Positions 51,943 to 63,734 of a stretch of DNA of 64,000 nt are shown one piece after another. Each line of letters opens with the position of its first letter. The stretch's first letter is position 1. The DNA comes from Maylandia zebra (Eukaryota > Chordata > Actinopteri > Cichliformes > Cichlidae). The stretch is taken from the NCBI RefSeq assembly GCF_041146795.1, contig NC_135172.1, positions 35,697,623 to 35,761,622 on the forward strand. Reading direction: 5' to 3'. A program made the position numbers and the translations under genes. The notes under the pieces were generated by a model. It was not told the DNA's origin. It did not search any database and saw only the letters and a program-made list of their open reading frames with translations.

Positions 51943-52231
51943 TGGGCGATCGTGGCTCAAGGGTTGGGTGTTCGTCTTGTAATCGGAAGGTTGCCGGTTC
52001 GAGCCCCGGCTCGGACAGTCTCGGTCGTTGTGTCCTTGGGCAAGACACTTCACCTACCGCGATATGGCAGCCTCGCCTATGTCAGTCTACCCCAGGGCAG
52101 CTGTGGCTACAACTGTAGCTTTCCTTCACCAGTCTGTGAATGTGAGAGTGAATGAATAGTGGTATTGTAAAGCGCTTTGAGGGGTCCTGAAAAGCGCTAT
52201 ATAAAATGCAATCCATTATTATTTATTATTA
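51943..52231 (+). repeat. tRNA-derived SINE
   Basis: The head shows a tRNA-like A box (cgtggctcaaggg) and a near-perfect B box (GGTTCGAGCCC). The body includes 'ccttgggcaagacacttcac' and the tail 'gtaaagcgctttgaggggtc' with 'aagcgctatataaaatgcaa' and ATT repeats. AAGTT flanks both ends as a likely short target duplication. It is better preserved than the copy at 17853-18119, so it is probably younger. It lies in a presumed hap1 intron. Confidence 0.85.
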
Positions 52232-53285
52232 AGTTTGACTTTATTCATGCTTCTAGTCCCAAATTTGTGAGACTAGGGTGTTTTTTTCCTTTTATTTCTT
52301 TTGAGATATTTTTTTTCTTAGAAACTTCTACATGGTGTTAGATTTCAATTTTTATTATCTTAAATGCTACCTAAAGTTCTCATTTTACAGTGTTTTCTTT
52401 CCTTCAGTCAGTAAACAAGAATGTTTAATGTAGACGTTGCTCCTTTAAAAATGTATTCAGCACAGCGAAGGAATTTCTTCCTCCATGCTTTTTGAAGGAC
52501 ATTTTATGTGATCTCATTGAATATTTATTCATTTTCTATGATATCATGACTGTGGCAGTCTTGCTGCTATTTTAGACTAAGTGGAGAAAAAAATGACCAA
52601 AACCGGTTAGAAGTGTTTTTTGGAGGCATGGACTTTAATAAAAAGCGTTCTTTTTCTGATGTTCTGTCTGAACTGATACACTGTGTTTTGTTCACATGAT
52701 TAAGTTAAGCCTCATTTAAAAAACAAGTGGAGGCCTGTTATCCGGTGAGCTGCACGTTACATTAGGTTCTGTACACACACCACTGCTGATGAGCTATATG
52801 TAAACATTTGCTACAATTAACCTTTTACTAGTAATTATTTTCAAACTGTAAGATTAAATCTATGTCCATAGATTAATTATAAGATAGTGAATAATCAATG
52901 ACTGATCACTAGCTATAAATCCGTTACCTGCTGTGTTAGGAAACTTGTCATTGTTTCTCCAGCTATACGATTAAATCTAATTGGGATAATACAGTTAAGG
53001 CTAAAGCCTGGATCTCTGTGGTATTTGAATGATGCAAATCATTGTGTACATGAGGAAAAGGGAAGTTCTGTCACGCCTTATCACGATAACCGAAACATGT
53101 GGTAACTGACAGACTTGTGTCCTTTCCTTCTTGTAAGTTGCCTTTATCTGCCCTTTGTGGCTCAGGCGCACAGCATAGTAAACCAGCACCGCTTTTGCCT
53201 GGACGTCCCTCCTCCTCCTCCCTCTCATTGCTCCTGCAGCCCCACCTCCACCCTGCCTCACTGTTGCTTTCTTTCTTACTGACAG

Positions 53286-53415
53286 GACAGAAGCCGGCCG
53301 GTAAACCAGCAGTAGCATGAGAAAGCAAGTCATTTGATCAGGAAACAATAAAGGAACCTTTACCCACTGCACACAAAAAATCAAATGCTAAGAAAACTGC
53401 TACAGCAGCACCCCG
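53286..53415 (+). CDS. hap1: Probable start-codon exon of hap1
   Basis: A pyrimidine-rich acceptor (ctttcttactgacag) and a consensus donor (CCCCG|gtgagt) bound 130 bp. An ATG at 53385-53387 opens MLRKLLQQHP plus one base, with in-frame stops before it. The one-base overhang fits exactly the two-base start of the exon at 61346, giving a continuous frame into the conserved TRAK/HAP1 region. This phase agreement is the main support; the peptide itself is not recognisable. Confidence 0.45.
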
Positions 53416-55227
53416 GTGAGTATTTTTCATGGTTTTATATTGAGTACTCATGAGCTTGTCTGCTGTTATTAGCATTCTAGCAAGCTGTCCTGTTGTATTT
53501 AGTGGGCTGATTAATGTAAGCAGCAAAGACATGATCTGTTTATTTTCATCCACTCCTGGTACTTGTCAGCATGATTGAAGTCAATGAAAGGATGTTTTGT
53601 TTGTATAATAATGTTGCTTTGTGCTTGAAGCAGGACACGATTAACTGCCACAAGCTATTCAAGTCTCTTGATTATTTTATCTTTGCCAATCAGTCACAGC
53701 AGTTCTTAAAACTTCGCTTTAGGCTTGTGTCTTTGTTCTTCTGAAACAGCCCTAAAAATTAGATGTCACACAGTAGTTTCAAGTCCTGTCAGATGTGATG
53801 AATGTAAGTGAGACTTCCATTATTTAAAAAATAAATTTGTGTGATGGGTATTAAGGTGTAACATCCATTCAGTGTTTATGACTGAAAAAGTTGGCCTCTA
53901 TCATTACCCATGATTGCATATTGCAATAGTCTCTTGCTTGTTTAAATGATCAGAGAAGGGATTATAGATTAAGAATAAAACATGCTATCAAATGCACCAC
54001 ATTTTTTCCGAAAATAGCCCAAAAAGTTGTGCAGAGACCTGTTGGCTGCTTGGTTTCTAATACAATGGGTTCTGATACAATGTTTGCAATGCAGCTCACC
54101 GAATGTATCGCACATTGGATTGGTTCTCAGTTACAAAGGTCCTTCTTCAATGTATGACTAATCAACTTGCATCATGACATCTTTCAAAAAATTAGGATTG
54201 TTGTAATCCTGCTTTACTGCCTGACTTAGGACTTTGGATAGTCCTGATGAGACTTTACAGTCTGTATTAATTATTCTGGCCTTGCTTTTTGCTCTTCCAG
54301 TAGCGTTTCTGTCTTGAATCGCTTACTTTCCTACTTACTTTTTTTATGCAGAATAGTTGTAATTCCTGATCTTAAGTATCGTTGTGGGGACTAACTTGAA
54401 GAGCAAAACATTTTTCAGCATCTCCAAACAGCAGATCCTTGTAGTTTTAATGGACCACATATTGAGTGAACAGAGCAGATTTCCCTTCAGGAGTGAATGT
54501 TTGGTATTTAGGTTTTTGCGACCACTTTCTTTCACATTGACTGTCTAGATATAACTCTCCCAGTTGTCAAGGTGACATTCACAGTAAAATCCCCTATTGT
54601 TCCCTGTGTGCCTCTTCTGATGGGATTTCTATTTCATCACCATGTTTATTTATAACAAACCGTCTAGCTCTTAGCTGATGTGGAAATGTAACCTTAAAAC
54701 CAGCATGATTTTTTTTTTTTTTTTTTACATAAAGTTTTTATATATTCAGTTGTTATTATTTAAAGATATTAAGTTGCTGTCCCTCTTTCCTTCACTTTTT
54801 GTCATTGGGACTGCTTCTTGAATTCTGCGATTTTTCAGTTGGCAATGCAGACCAAGAAACTTTTTAGGCCGATGCTGGTATTTTCTATAAAGTCGGTTAA
54901 TTGTTCAATTTGTGGAAAAGTACACATGGAATCTTACAAAGGCTTTGATCGCAATAAAAAGCAGAAAAGGAAATGAAAAAGCAGGCCGGAGTCACTGCAA
55001 TTTTTAGAAGTTTTAGGTCAGTAAGATCATTTCATCCAATTCATTATGATTAAGTAATAACCATTAAAAAAATTATCTTAGATTCTTTAGCCGCCCATTT
55101 TAAGCATTTCAAGCACTGAAGTGTTCAGACACAGAGAAATGCAAACACTGGCACGGGTTTACAAAAACCCCACCACAAACAAACAAACAAGTTATGACAT
55201 GCAACATCAAACCAACATACAATCCTG

Positions 55228-56245
55228 ACATACAGTCGATGAAAAAGAGAGGACCTCATAGAGTCCTGTGAAAAATAAGTCCACCCCATGATTCAGTTGC
55301 TTGTAGAGCCATCTTTAACAGCAATAACTTGATGGAACAATACATTTTCTTTTGTTTCTCACAGTGTTGAAGAGGATTTTTGACACACTTTTCTTTACAA
55401 CATTGATTCGGTTCATTGAGGTTTTTGGGCATTTCCTTATGCGCAGCTCTCTTAGGGTGCCGCCACAGAATTTCAGTTGGGTTGAGGTCGGGACATTTGC
55501 AACACCTTGATTTCTTTTTCCTTTTTAATAATTTTGTTGTAGAATTGCTGCTAAGTTTTGGCTCAGTTTCCTGTTGCAAGGCCCAGTTTCAGTCAAGCTG
55601 CAGGTGTTGGACAAATGGTATCGTATTTGACTCCAGTATACTTTGGTATACAGAGGAGTTCATGTACATGCTTCACAGCTGGTATGAGGTGCTTGTGCTA
55701 ATATGCTGTTTTTTTTTCGACAAATGTGGCACTGTTCATTTTAGCCAAACATTTCCTTTTGTCTCATTGTCCAAAGGACCTTGTTCCAGAACTGTTGTAG
55801 TTTGTTCAGATGCAACTTTGCAAATGGTAACTGTTCTCCTATGCTCATTTAATAGAGAAGAATCGTTCCTCTGGTAATCATTACGACTTGTTGAGTCGCT
55901 TGTTGAGTTTTTCTAATTGTACTGTCATGAACTTTAACATTTGATAACTGAGTCCAATAGAATCAGAGATAGAGCTATAGATTTTTCAATTTCAGTTTAT
56001 TTGAGCATTGTGCAGTCTGACCTTGGAGAGAATTTGCTGGGACATCCACTCCTTGTGGACGTCTTCCTTATGGAGATGTTAGCAAACACCTGAATGATAT
56101 AGGCAAGTAACTTGCAAAAACTTCCTTTTTTATAAAGGGGGTCACACTTGCTGATGATCAATTAAAGAAGTGCATCTGATTTACCCTCAAAATTCCTATA
56201 GAAGCCGTGAGGGTGTATAGGTGCAGTTTTTCACATGACTCTGAA
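55228..56245 (-). mobile_element. Decayed Tc1/mariner element with transposase pseudogene
   Basis: The left end reads TA-cagtcgatgaaaaagag. On the - strand the C-terminal transposase block CPDLNPTEILWRHPKRAAHK is clear (55440-55500), matching the NPIE catalytic-Glu region with Ile-Glu altered to Thr-Glu. Frameshifts and stops disrupt the rest. The right end near 56230-56245 (tttttcacatgactctgaat) is a diverged partner. It lies in a presumed hap1 intron. Confidence 0.75.
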
Positions 56246-58712
56246 TAGTGAGGTCTATATTTCACTTGAACCTGATACTCTGCCTACCCTACTTTCAAAT
56301 CTGGTGCACTTCAATATTTGTTATGTATTTGCATCGCTACCTGTCTTTTGTCATTATGTAGGCTTTGTATTTACATTGTGCAGATTTGTAGGCGGTAATT
56401 TTATATAGATGTGTTATTAATAGTACCATAGATGTAATTTCGCACTGTATTTGTGTTGGTCAAATGATCCGATGACACAAGTCTACCTGACCGTGTTCGT
56501 GTGAACTTGAAACTCCCATTTCACAGCATTATCTGCGTCTCCTTTATGACTAATAAACGTGTCCTTTTATGGGAACATGCTAGGTATTGGTTGCTAATGG
56601 TTAACCAAACAGTTTGCCCTCCTAATTCATTGCTATGGTGAAGCTCGGTGCTTCAAAACAGCTGACATGTCCAGTAATGATTATGATTACGTGATATTTA
56701 TGGAATTAGAGTTATCAGACTGACACATTAATTTCATATTAGGAAAAAATAGTTTGTGTGTGATTATGTGAGAAATATTGTCATTGTCATTATTTGTTTT
56801 CACTGTTAAAATATAAAAATTCTTCATTACCTTTTAAACTTTGCAGCTCAGACTATAGTAGCTCTGGTGTTTTATTGTCAGGGACTTTTCACTTTTTGTC
56901 TTCTGTTTATATGCAGTCTTATATTTTACCTGCCATGTCACAAGCAAAATATTAAATTAAACCATGACTTTCAGTTTAGGTGAGCATCACAGATACTGTA
57001 ACCTTAGCAGCAGATTACTGCATATGCTGGTAACACGGATGTGCACGCACTTCTCGTCAAAGAATATATTGCCGTTGGATTGGACTATAAAAGTCTTGTG
57101 ATATGTGTGCATGCATATGTGTGTGTGTGTGTGACTGAACGGGTTGTAAGTATTGTTTGTTGTCTTAATGGTGCCCTTAGCGCATGGACTGATGCACGTC
57201 CACTTATCTGTGCTGTAGACGAACTGTTAGGTCATCTTATCCTCCCAGCTGATAAAGTTCAAATATTTCATCAAACCTGACGTTTGAATCTTGACTTTTT
57301 AACAGATCATTGATGTCAGAATGATTCATGAAAATCGATGAAGCTTTTAAATAACGTACAACTTAAAAACGTGATTAGAGTTGTGATGCTAGCTTTATAA
57401 TATCACAAGGTCACAGTATAGGAAGTAAAACATAAAAAACATTTTTTATAATACACTGCCTCTTGACTCATCCTCTTATGACACATGTTTTCATTATTTT
57501 TATTTAAAGCTTCTAGAATCTCCCAGTTTCTCTTAAATAGCTTTTATTAACTCTGTTGTCCTTGGACACCAGATTGCCCTGAAAGCTTTGCAAGCAAACA
57601 GCTACTTGTGTATCTTGTTTGAGTGACAACACTGTTTTTGTTTTCCTCCTTTGCTCTAAACCATATTTGTTCCATGTTTATCTGTTCTTACAAAGTGCAG
57701 TGAACGGAGAAAACCTGTATTAAATAGCATCTTTTCCCTTTTAAAATGGCAACAATCCTTCGAAAAAAAAAAACTCTGAAAGGTTATTTGTGTCCTTGTG
57801 AGATCCAAAGCTAACTCCATTATTTGAGAACCAGTTTTGTCCTTTAATATTTACTTATTAAATTTTGCTCAGTGAGGTTTCTAACTTCATGAAATGGTAC
57901 ATAAAATAATACTCATGATAAGAAGCCAAATTTGCCAAATCCAGAGATCTCAAAGTTTACCCAGAGGCAGCTGTTGGTAACACTTTGTACGGCTCTTGAG
58001 CTGTAATATAGCAGCATAGATCAAAAAAGAAGGAGCATCTCTCTTCAATATGAATATCTGTGTAAGTAATAGGGGAGACTGCTGGTTAAAACAGCTCTAA
58101 ACCAGCAAACATATACCAAGGTAGCTCTGAGCAAACACGTAAAAAACACTAACAGTGTTTGGTGTGTGTGTATTTTTTCAGTGTGGCCTCCCTAAAGTGC
58201 TTTGAGGACACCTGATCTAAATGCTAACGAAAGGTGCTTCATTTTATTTTACTGGACCATTCTTTGTGAAAGGAAAGGATGTTTAAGTGCAGTCAGACTG
58301 ATCCCTGCTGTTGTGTGTCCCTGTATGAACTGTACTTTACATCTTTCCCTGGTCACACGCGAACTTGCCAAAGTATTTGCACACTTGTGACGTCACAAAG
58401 TGACGTGTAGCTTTATTCCCTAATCAGCTCAAATCTTTGATTACTGAGAAAACAATTTCCCCACAGAATGCCTCACATTGTTTTATTTATAGAGTTCAGT
58501 CAAATTAGGAAGAGTTATTTTATTTTGCACAAAACAATACAAAATATTAAAATGTACAAGAATGTATATTTATAACTATTATTCTTAAAATATTATTCCG
58601 AATTTATATATATATATATGTTAAAGAAGATAAGTTCTTAAGTCACATTTCGCACAATTTTACTAAAAATGTCTTGCTCTGAATTGGTGAGTAAGGTGAT
58701 TGGATATTAAAG
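56246..58712. other. hap1 intron DNA, nothing recognised
   Basis: AT-rich sequence with a short (GT)n near 57116-57132 and isolated small open frames lacking motifs. No exon with both splice sites and a protein match was found. Confidence 0.4.
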
Positions 58713-58774
<62 letters not shown>

Positions 58775-58798
58775 TTTTTTTTTTTTTTTTTTTTTTTT
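58713..58798. repeat. (TA)28 followed by T28
   Basis: Uninterrupted TA dinucleotides occupy about 58713-58769 and are followed directly by a run of about 28 T to 58798. Both tracts are prone to slippage, so the exact lengths may be assembly-dependent. Confidence 0.95.
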
Positions 58799-61345
58799 CT
58801 ATGTTTTATCGAACATGAAACATTGTCATGCTCTTTAGGTAAGATCCTGGCTTACTGGGATATGTTTGCTATTGATTTGTTAAATGCTTACAAAATCCTT
58901 TCACTTTGCTTTCACACCCTCCCTGTTTTTCTCTTTTACTATATAAAAATAAAAGTGTAGAAAAACCCCTCATTATCATTAAAACTGCCTGTTTCCTTTG
59001 AAACTGGTTGATTACAGTTTTTTTTGGGTCAAGGCTATTCACAGTTCCTTTGCTACATAGCTTTTACTTTGAAAGTTTGACAGTTTGGAAGAAATGTCAA
59101 ATGAAAAAAATGCTTTATCTGAAACATTAAAACCAGCAAAAAAGGAAGACTGCTACTTTGTGTTAAATGGTGCAAATAACTTGCACTTTTGTTTTTACTG
59201 AGTTTTAGGCCAGTTCTGTTAGGAGCAGTGCAGAAGGGATCAAGAGAAAAGAGGTTTTCAGCTAGTGTGCAGAGTCTACCTTATTGAATCTGCTGGTGAA
59301 AGAAAGTGTTGACACTCATTGTCTTTTTTTACCCTTTCTCCTAAGTCCCTCTGTGTCAAATGCACCCTTCCTTCAAAAGCCTCGAGTCCAGGCGTCCTCT
59401 CTCCCTCCCCCTCCTAGCTCTATCTTTCTCTCTGTGTGCCTCAGCTCACGTACACACCCTCCTGGAAGGGCATTGTTTGCACAGAGTACCAATGTAGAGC
59501 TTTTCAAACACCCTTTACCTCTGCTGAGTTCATCTCAGTCTAGGCTCCAAGGTCAAAAGCGTGATTATCTGCTTGTATCACACTATTTCAGTTCAAGCCA
59601 ATAGCACAAAACACCATAATTATCATTGTTTTGTGAGATTATATTCTGGCCCTATCCTAGTTGTGGGTACATTTTCAAAAATCTCTGATGGCATTTTAAG
59701 TCTGTTTTGTGTAGTTTTTTTCTCTTGTTTTAGACGCTGGTGCAATAATCTCTGCAGTTTCATTATGGTCTGCTCGAATCGTGTCCTAGCTGATTAATCA
59801 GCTGACTGGCATTATGCGTAGCACACTAAAAGGACAGAAATACAAAGGAAAGAGAGATAACTAATAACCGTGCCTCCAGTGTCACCCCTCAGTGTGACAG
59901 GGGTTTTGTTTGCCTTCAGGGGTAACTAACCAGTGGTGTAACTGCTAAATTGTAACTGACATCGCATTAACATGAGAAGCTTGGCTGTCACTGTTCTTCT
60001 CTTTTAGCTTTTTGTGTGTATAGAATAATTCATTTAGTTCATACCTATTCTATCCATGGTCAGTTTTATTTTATTGCTTTAAGAAGAAGTCTTAGTTAGA
60101 ACCTGTACTTTCTCCTCAAACCTCTCATAGATTTATTGTCAGAAATTGTGGGTCAGGTCAGGTTAGGTCAATATGAAAGCTGAAGTCTGTGACTGTAGTG
60201 TGAGAGAGGACTAATTTGAGCATGTTGGCCACAAACCAAAGCACTCACCTGATTGGATGGGCTGTGCAGTGGAGAACAGACACCAATGTGGATAAAGAGA
60301 AATCTGGGGGGTGGTGATAGGGATACTCGTGGCGGGGGGTTAATTCGTGATGGTGGAACTGTAGTCTTGACTTGTGTCATGTGCATATTGCCCAAGCTGA
60401 ACTAGTAGCTGTTGCTTTAATTGGCACTAAGCCTTTGCCCTCTGGCCAACATGTTTTATTGACTGCAATAACTTGGCCGAGGTATCAAATGTCCTTTTGT
60501 TGCCCCCTGGGTAAACTAGGAAGCCTTTATCTGTGACTTCAATTAGTAAGAGAGGCATTATTTCAAAAATAATGCAGCGCTAAATATAAGCTATTTGAGC
60601 TCTGTGAGAATATTTCCAATATCTATGAACACACAGTTAAAAATGTTTTTGTGGAAATTTTCCCACAGCAGCTAGAGTGACTCAGACAGGACGGATAAGG
60701 TGAGATAATGTAGTATGTGACAAGTTCTTGTTGTTTTGCATTACTTAAAATAACAAGAAGCACTCCGAGAGCACAAACCTCCACCATGGCAGCTCACTTT
60801 CTGGGGAGTATTTACTTTTAAGGGAATCATATTGTATTTTGTAAATGTTTATTGTGTTTTCTTCTTTTTAAACAATATACTTTAAGAAGTTTGGACTGTT
60901 TCTCCAAACAGTTTACAAAGTGTTGTAGTTTCTTTGAGATCAAATGTGATTTGTATCCATATAACTGCTCTTCAGGAAAAACGGAGTTTTTCACACATAT
61001 AATGTTACTGCACAAGGATATTACTCCTGATTGGATCACTTCCAAACTCATCCCACCTTTAGGTATTGTCTCACTTTCGTCATAAATAAAAGGTTGTTGA
61101 CAAAATTAGCAGTCAGCGAAATTAACACTGTTGTACATACATATGTGCATGTTCTAATGTGTACAACATTAGCTGCAACTGTTTTTTTTTTGTCATGGAG
61201 ATAACTGCAGATGGTTTCTGAAACCTTCTAATGTTTCTATTCTCTTTTGTTTCCTCCTCTCTCTTCCTCTTTGTCCTCTCTCTAGTCATTACCTTCAGTC
61301 TCAGTCAGAGCCCAATGCCCTGGATGCCTGTGTTTTCCCCCTGAG

Positions 61346-61657
61346 CAACCGGGCGGCCTCAGTCTCCAAGTGGGACACCTGGCTCCGAGTTGACCTTCAC
61401 CCTGAACCCCCCAGCCCCAGCCAAGCTGTCCCACCCTGTCTCAACCCCCCTCACTTCTTCTCCTCGTTCTTCTCTTTCTCCTCCCTTCTGGCCCCCACAG
61501 GCCCATCTGGACACCCAGTCAGCCTTCTCCCTCAATGAGGGGCAGGGGGAGGCTAAGGGGTCCCTGGACGTGGACCCTCAGCCTCTTCACATTGCCTCAC
61601 AGGGGTACTTAAGTGAGCTGGGACAACGAGCCTGCCATGATGTGTCAACTCTAACTG
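61346..61657 (+). CDS. hap1: HAP1/TRAK N-terminal linker exon
   Basis: The frame is fixed by the next exon: it ends ACHDVSTLT plus one base before gtaggt, and the next exon completes the codon to D-LPELEI, as in TRAK1 (CDVCNSTDLPEVEI). Going upstream, the frame is open only back to 61345, so the exon must start at or after the acceptor ccccctgag|CAACC (61346) or at the strong internal acceptor gcccccacag|GCC (61501). The first choice is in phase with the exon at 53286-53415. The peptide is proline/serine-rich and disordered at first, then acidic. No ATG lies in frame here, so the start must be upstream. Confidence 0.6.
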
Positions 61658-61780
61658 GTAGGTCTTTATTTTTTTTAATGGTGGTTTGAAAGTCAGTGTC
61701 CTACCTAAATATACAAGTGAACTAAGCTGATCTGCATGTTTCTTCAGTTAATTCTGACTCAGTGTGCATCTATTAAGGCA

Positions 61781-62849
61781 GAGCTTCCCAAAGTGTGGGG
61801 CAGAGCCATTGCAGGGAGGGCGCAGTATGAAAAGGGGAAAAAACCCAAAACGCTTGGACACTGCTAGTACGGGACGCCCACACAAACGCAAAGCAGGAGA
61901 TGAAGCATAGCTGAATATGTTTCCAAACCAACTTCATTCTAAGCCAAAGACTAGAAAATATGGTGAAGCATATCTGTCCTTTGGTTTCACCTGCACAAGT
62001 GTCAAGATAGGTCTCCCCTGCATAATTGGTTTTCCCTGCGTCGGGAGCAGCGCTGGGCTCTTCAAATCACGGACAAACAGGATCCCACATTCTTGATTTT
62101 TAGTTCACAAACACTTCTTGTAATGACTAACTACTCCTGACATTTTGGAGATGTTTATACAGCTCTTTATACAGTAAAGTTACAGTGGGATACAAATAAT
62201 ATCAGGCTGATCCTGCCACGATTTGTTCCCCCTGTCTAAATCACGGACAAACAGTATCCCACAGTTTGTCCGTGTGACAGAGAGGCACAGAGAGGCATTT
62301 TTTGAAAAATGTATTGATAGCAATGTTGAAAAAACAAAGTGTAAAAACTGAAGATAGAGACAAAATACTGTTAATCTGACTATCTGCCATTCTGCAATTC
62401 ATCTCATGTAAACAATAACGTGGCGCACAGCGTGACGTGAAAAAGGCACATACCTTTGACGTTGCGTGACGAACTCTGCATTCCTCGTCCACACGTAAAC
62501 GCAAAACAGGAGTTTTGAAAAATCTCAGTTTTCGGTGATTCGAAACGCCGTTTACGTGTGGACGAAACAGCTGTGTTTTCAAAAATACCCGTGTAGCTGT
62601 GGACGTAGCATAAAAGAGTTAGTAGTTTATTTTATTACTACCTGTAATTTATTGCAAATTACTTGTATTTGCTTAATTGTTTACAAAATATTTGAGGTGT
62701 GAAATAATGGAGCAAAATATGGGTGTGTGTGGTTGGAGATGTGACTGTGCGTGTGTGTGCGTGTGTGTGCATGCGCGCGGGAGGTGGGGGGGAGACATTT
62801 TTCTTGTAAAACAAAGGGGGGCCTAGCAAAAAAGGTTTGGGAACCACTG
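61781..62849. mobile_element. hAT-type element in hap1 intron, with nested repeat
   Basis: The ends read CAGAGCTTCCCAAAGTGTGG and, inverted, CAGTGGTTCCCAAACC, the common hAT terminus. They are flanked by TATTAAGG (61773-61780) and TATTAAGA (62850-62857), an 8-bp duplication with one mismatch. Inside, 'cgtccacacgtaaacg' and 'tttacgtgtggacgaa' (about 62487-62565) form an inverted pair typical of a second small element. The word 'aaatcacggacaaacag' is repeated at about 62066 and 62238. A (GT)n tract lies near 62746-62770. No transposase frame survives. Confidence 0.75.
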
Positions 62850-63057
62850 TATTAAGAGATTGCATTGCATTGCAGATTCAATCATCTGTCAGTAGAGGGC
62901 AGTGTACACTTGCAGGTGACATTGGCTTTGTTTTGGGTCTTAATGTCCACTTTCTTTTTGTTTTTCCTCTCTCTCATATTAATCCATACACTCATCAATC
63001 TTCATTAAAAACATATATGTGCACACAAACAATCCCCACACTCAGACCTTTGTTCAG

Positions 63058-63234
63058 ATCTGCCGGAGCTTGAGATAGTGAGCCTCCTATCAGAGGGTCA
63101 ACCCAACTACACTCTTCGAGCAGACAGTGTGTTTGGATATGACAACGACGACTGGCTGCACACCCCTCTGGTGCCACCAGAGGTCGTACTGGGACTCACA
63201 CATGACCAGATTGAGGAAACACTCAAATACTTCT
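63058..63234 (+). CDS. hap1: HAP1/TRAK-family conserved N-terminal exon
   Basis: The acceptor tttgttcag and donor TTCT|gtgagt bound 177 nt, all open in the shared frame. The peptide contains DLPELEIVSLL, NYTLRADSVFGYDNDDWLHTP and IEETLKYF. It lines up with the block that precedes the HAP1_N coiled coil in TRAK1 (LPEVEIISLLEEQ ... LRADTIYGYDHDDWLHTPL ... IEETLKYF). These proteins are adaptors that couple kinesin-1 and dynein to mitochondria or vesicles. The match to TRAK1 is close. The neighbour being jup rather than ctnnb1 is why I favour hap1, the jup-adjacent member in mammals. The gene continues beyond the window. Confidence 0.8.
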
Positions 63235-63501
63235 GTGAGTACTGTTTCATTTCAGCTCTGACTGAACTGTAAAGTTGTTGTTAGAAAGGCTATAAAAATG
63301 GATTATTGACTTCTTTAACTCTTGTTAAAGCAGCAACAAACTTATTGTACTGTAGCTGTTTGTGAAACATGCACAGTGAAGGAATTTTAAAACATTAAAC
63401 ATCAAAACTGTTTCAGTTTATTAATACTCTGGAATGTCTTTGTTTGAAAACTCTCTTCAGGATAAACCATCAGCTCTTCTATTAAAGTTATTACTTTAAG
63501 T

Positions 63502-63726
63502 CACAGGTGTCGAACTCCAGGCCTCGAGGGCCGATGTCCTGCAGGTTTTAGATGTGTCCTTGATCCAGTGCAGCTGATTTAAATTGGTAAATTACCTCCT
63601 CAACATGTCTTAAAGTTATCCAGAAGCCTGGTAATGGACTAATCATTTGATTCAGTGGGTTGAAACAGGGTGATATCTAAAACCTGCAGGACACCGGCCC
63701 TTGAGGCCTGGAGTTCGACACCACTG
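63502..63726. mobile_element. Palindromic hAT-like MITE (second copy)
   Basis: This 225-bp element has long inverted arms (GGTGTCGAACTCCAGGCC at left, complement at right). The internal 'gtcctgcaggttttagatgt' is shared with the element at 28993-29219. It is flanked by perfect 8-bp duplications CTTTAAGT (63494-63501 and 63727-63734). It lies in the hap1 intron after the conserved exon. Confidence 0.9.
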
Positions 63727-63734
63727 CTTTAAGT

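Noticed and set aside
51943..52231. A tRNA gene suggested by A and B boxes
   Set aside because: No full cloverleaf follows. The body and tail match a SINE family also present at 17853-18119.
61286..61540. A coding frame beginning QSEPNALDACV
   Set aside because: It ends in a stop at about 61537 and cannot join the conserved exon at 63058. No good donor lies within it.
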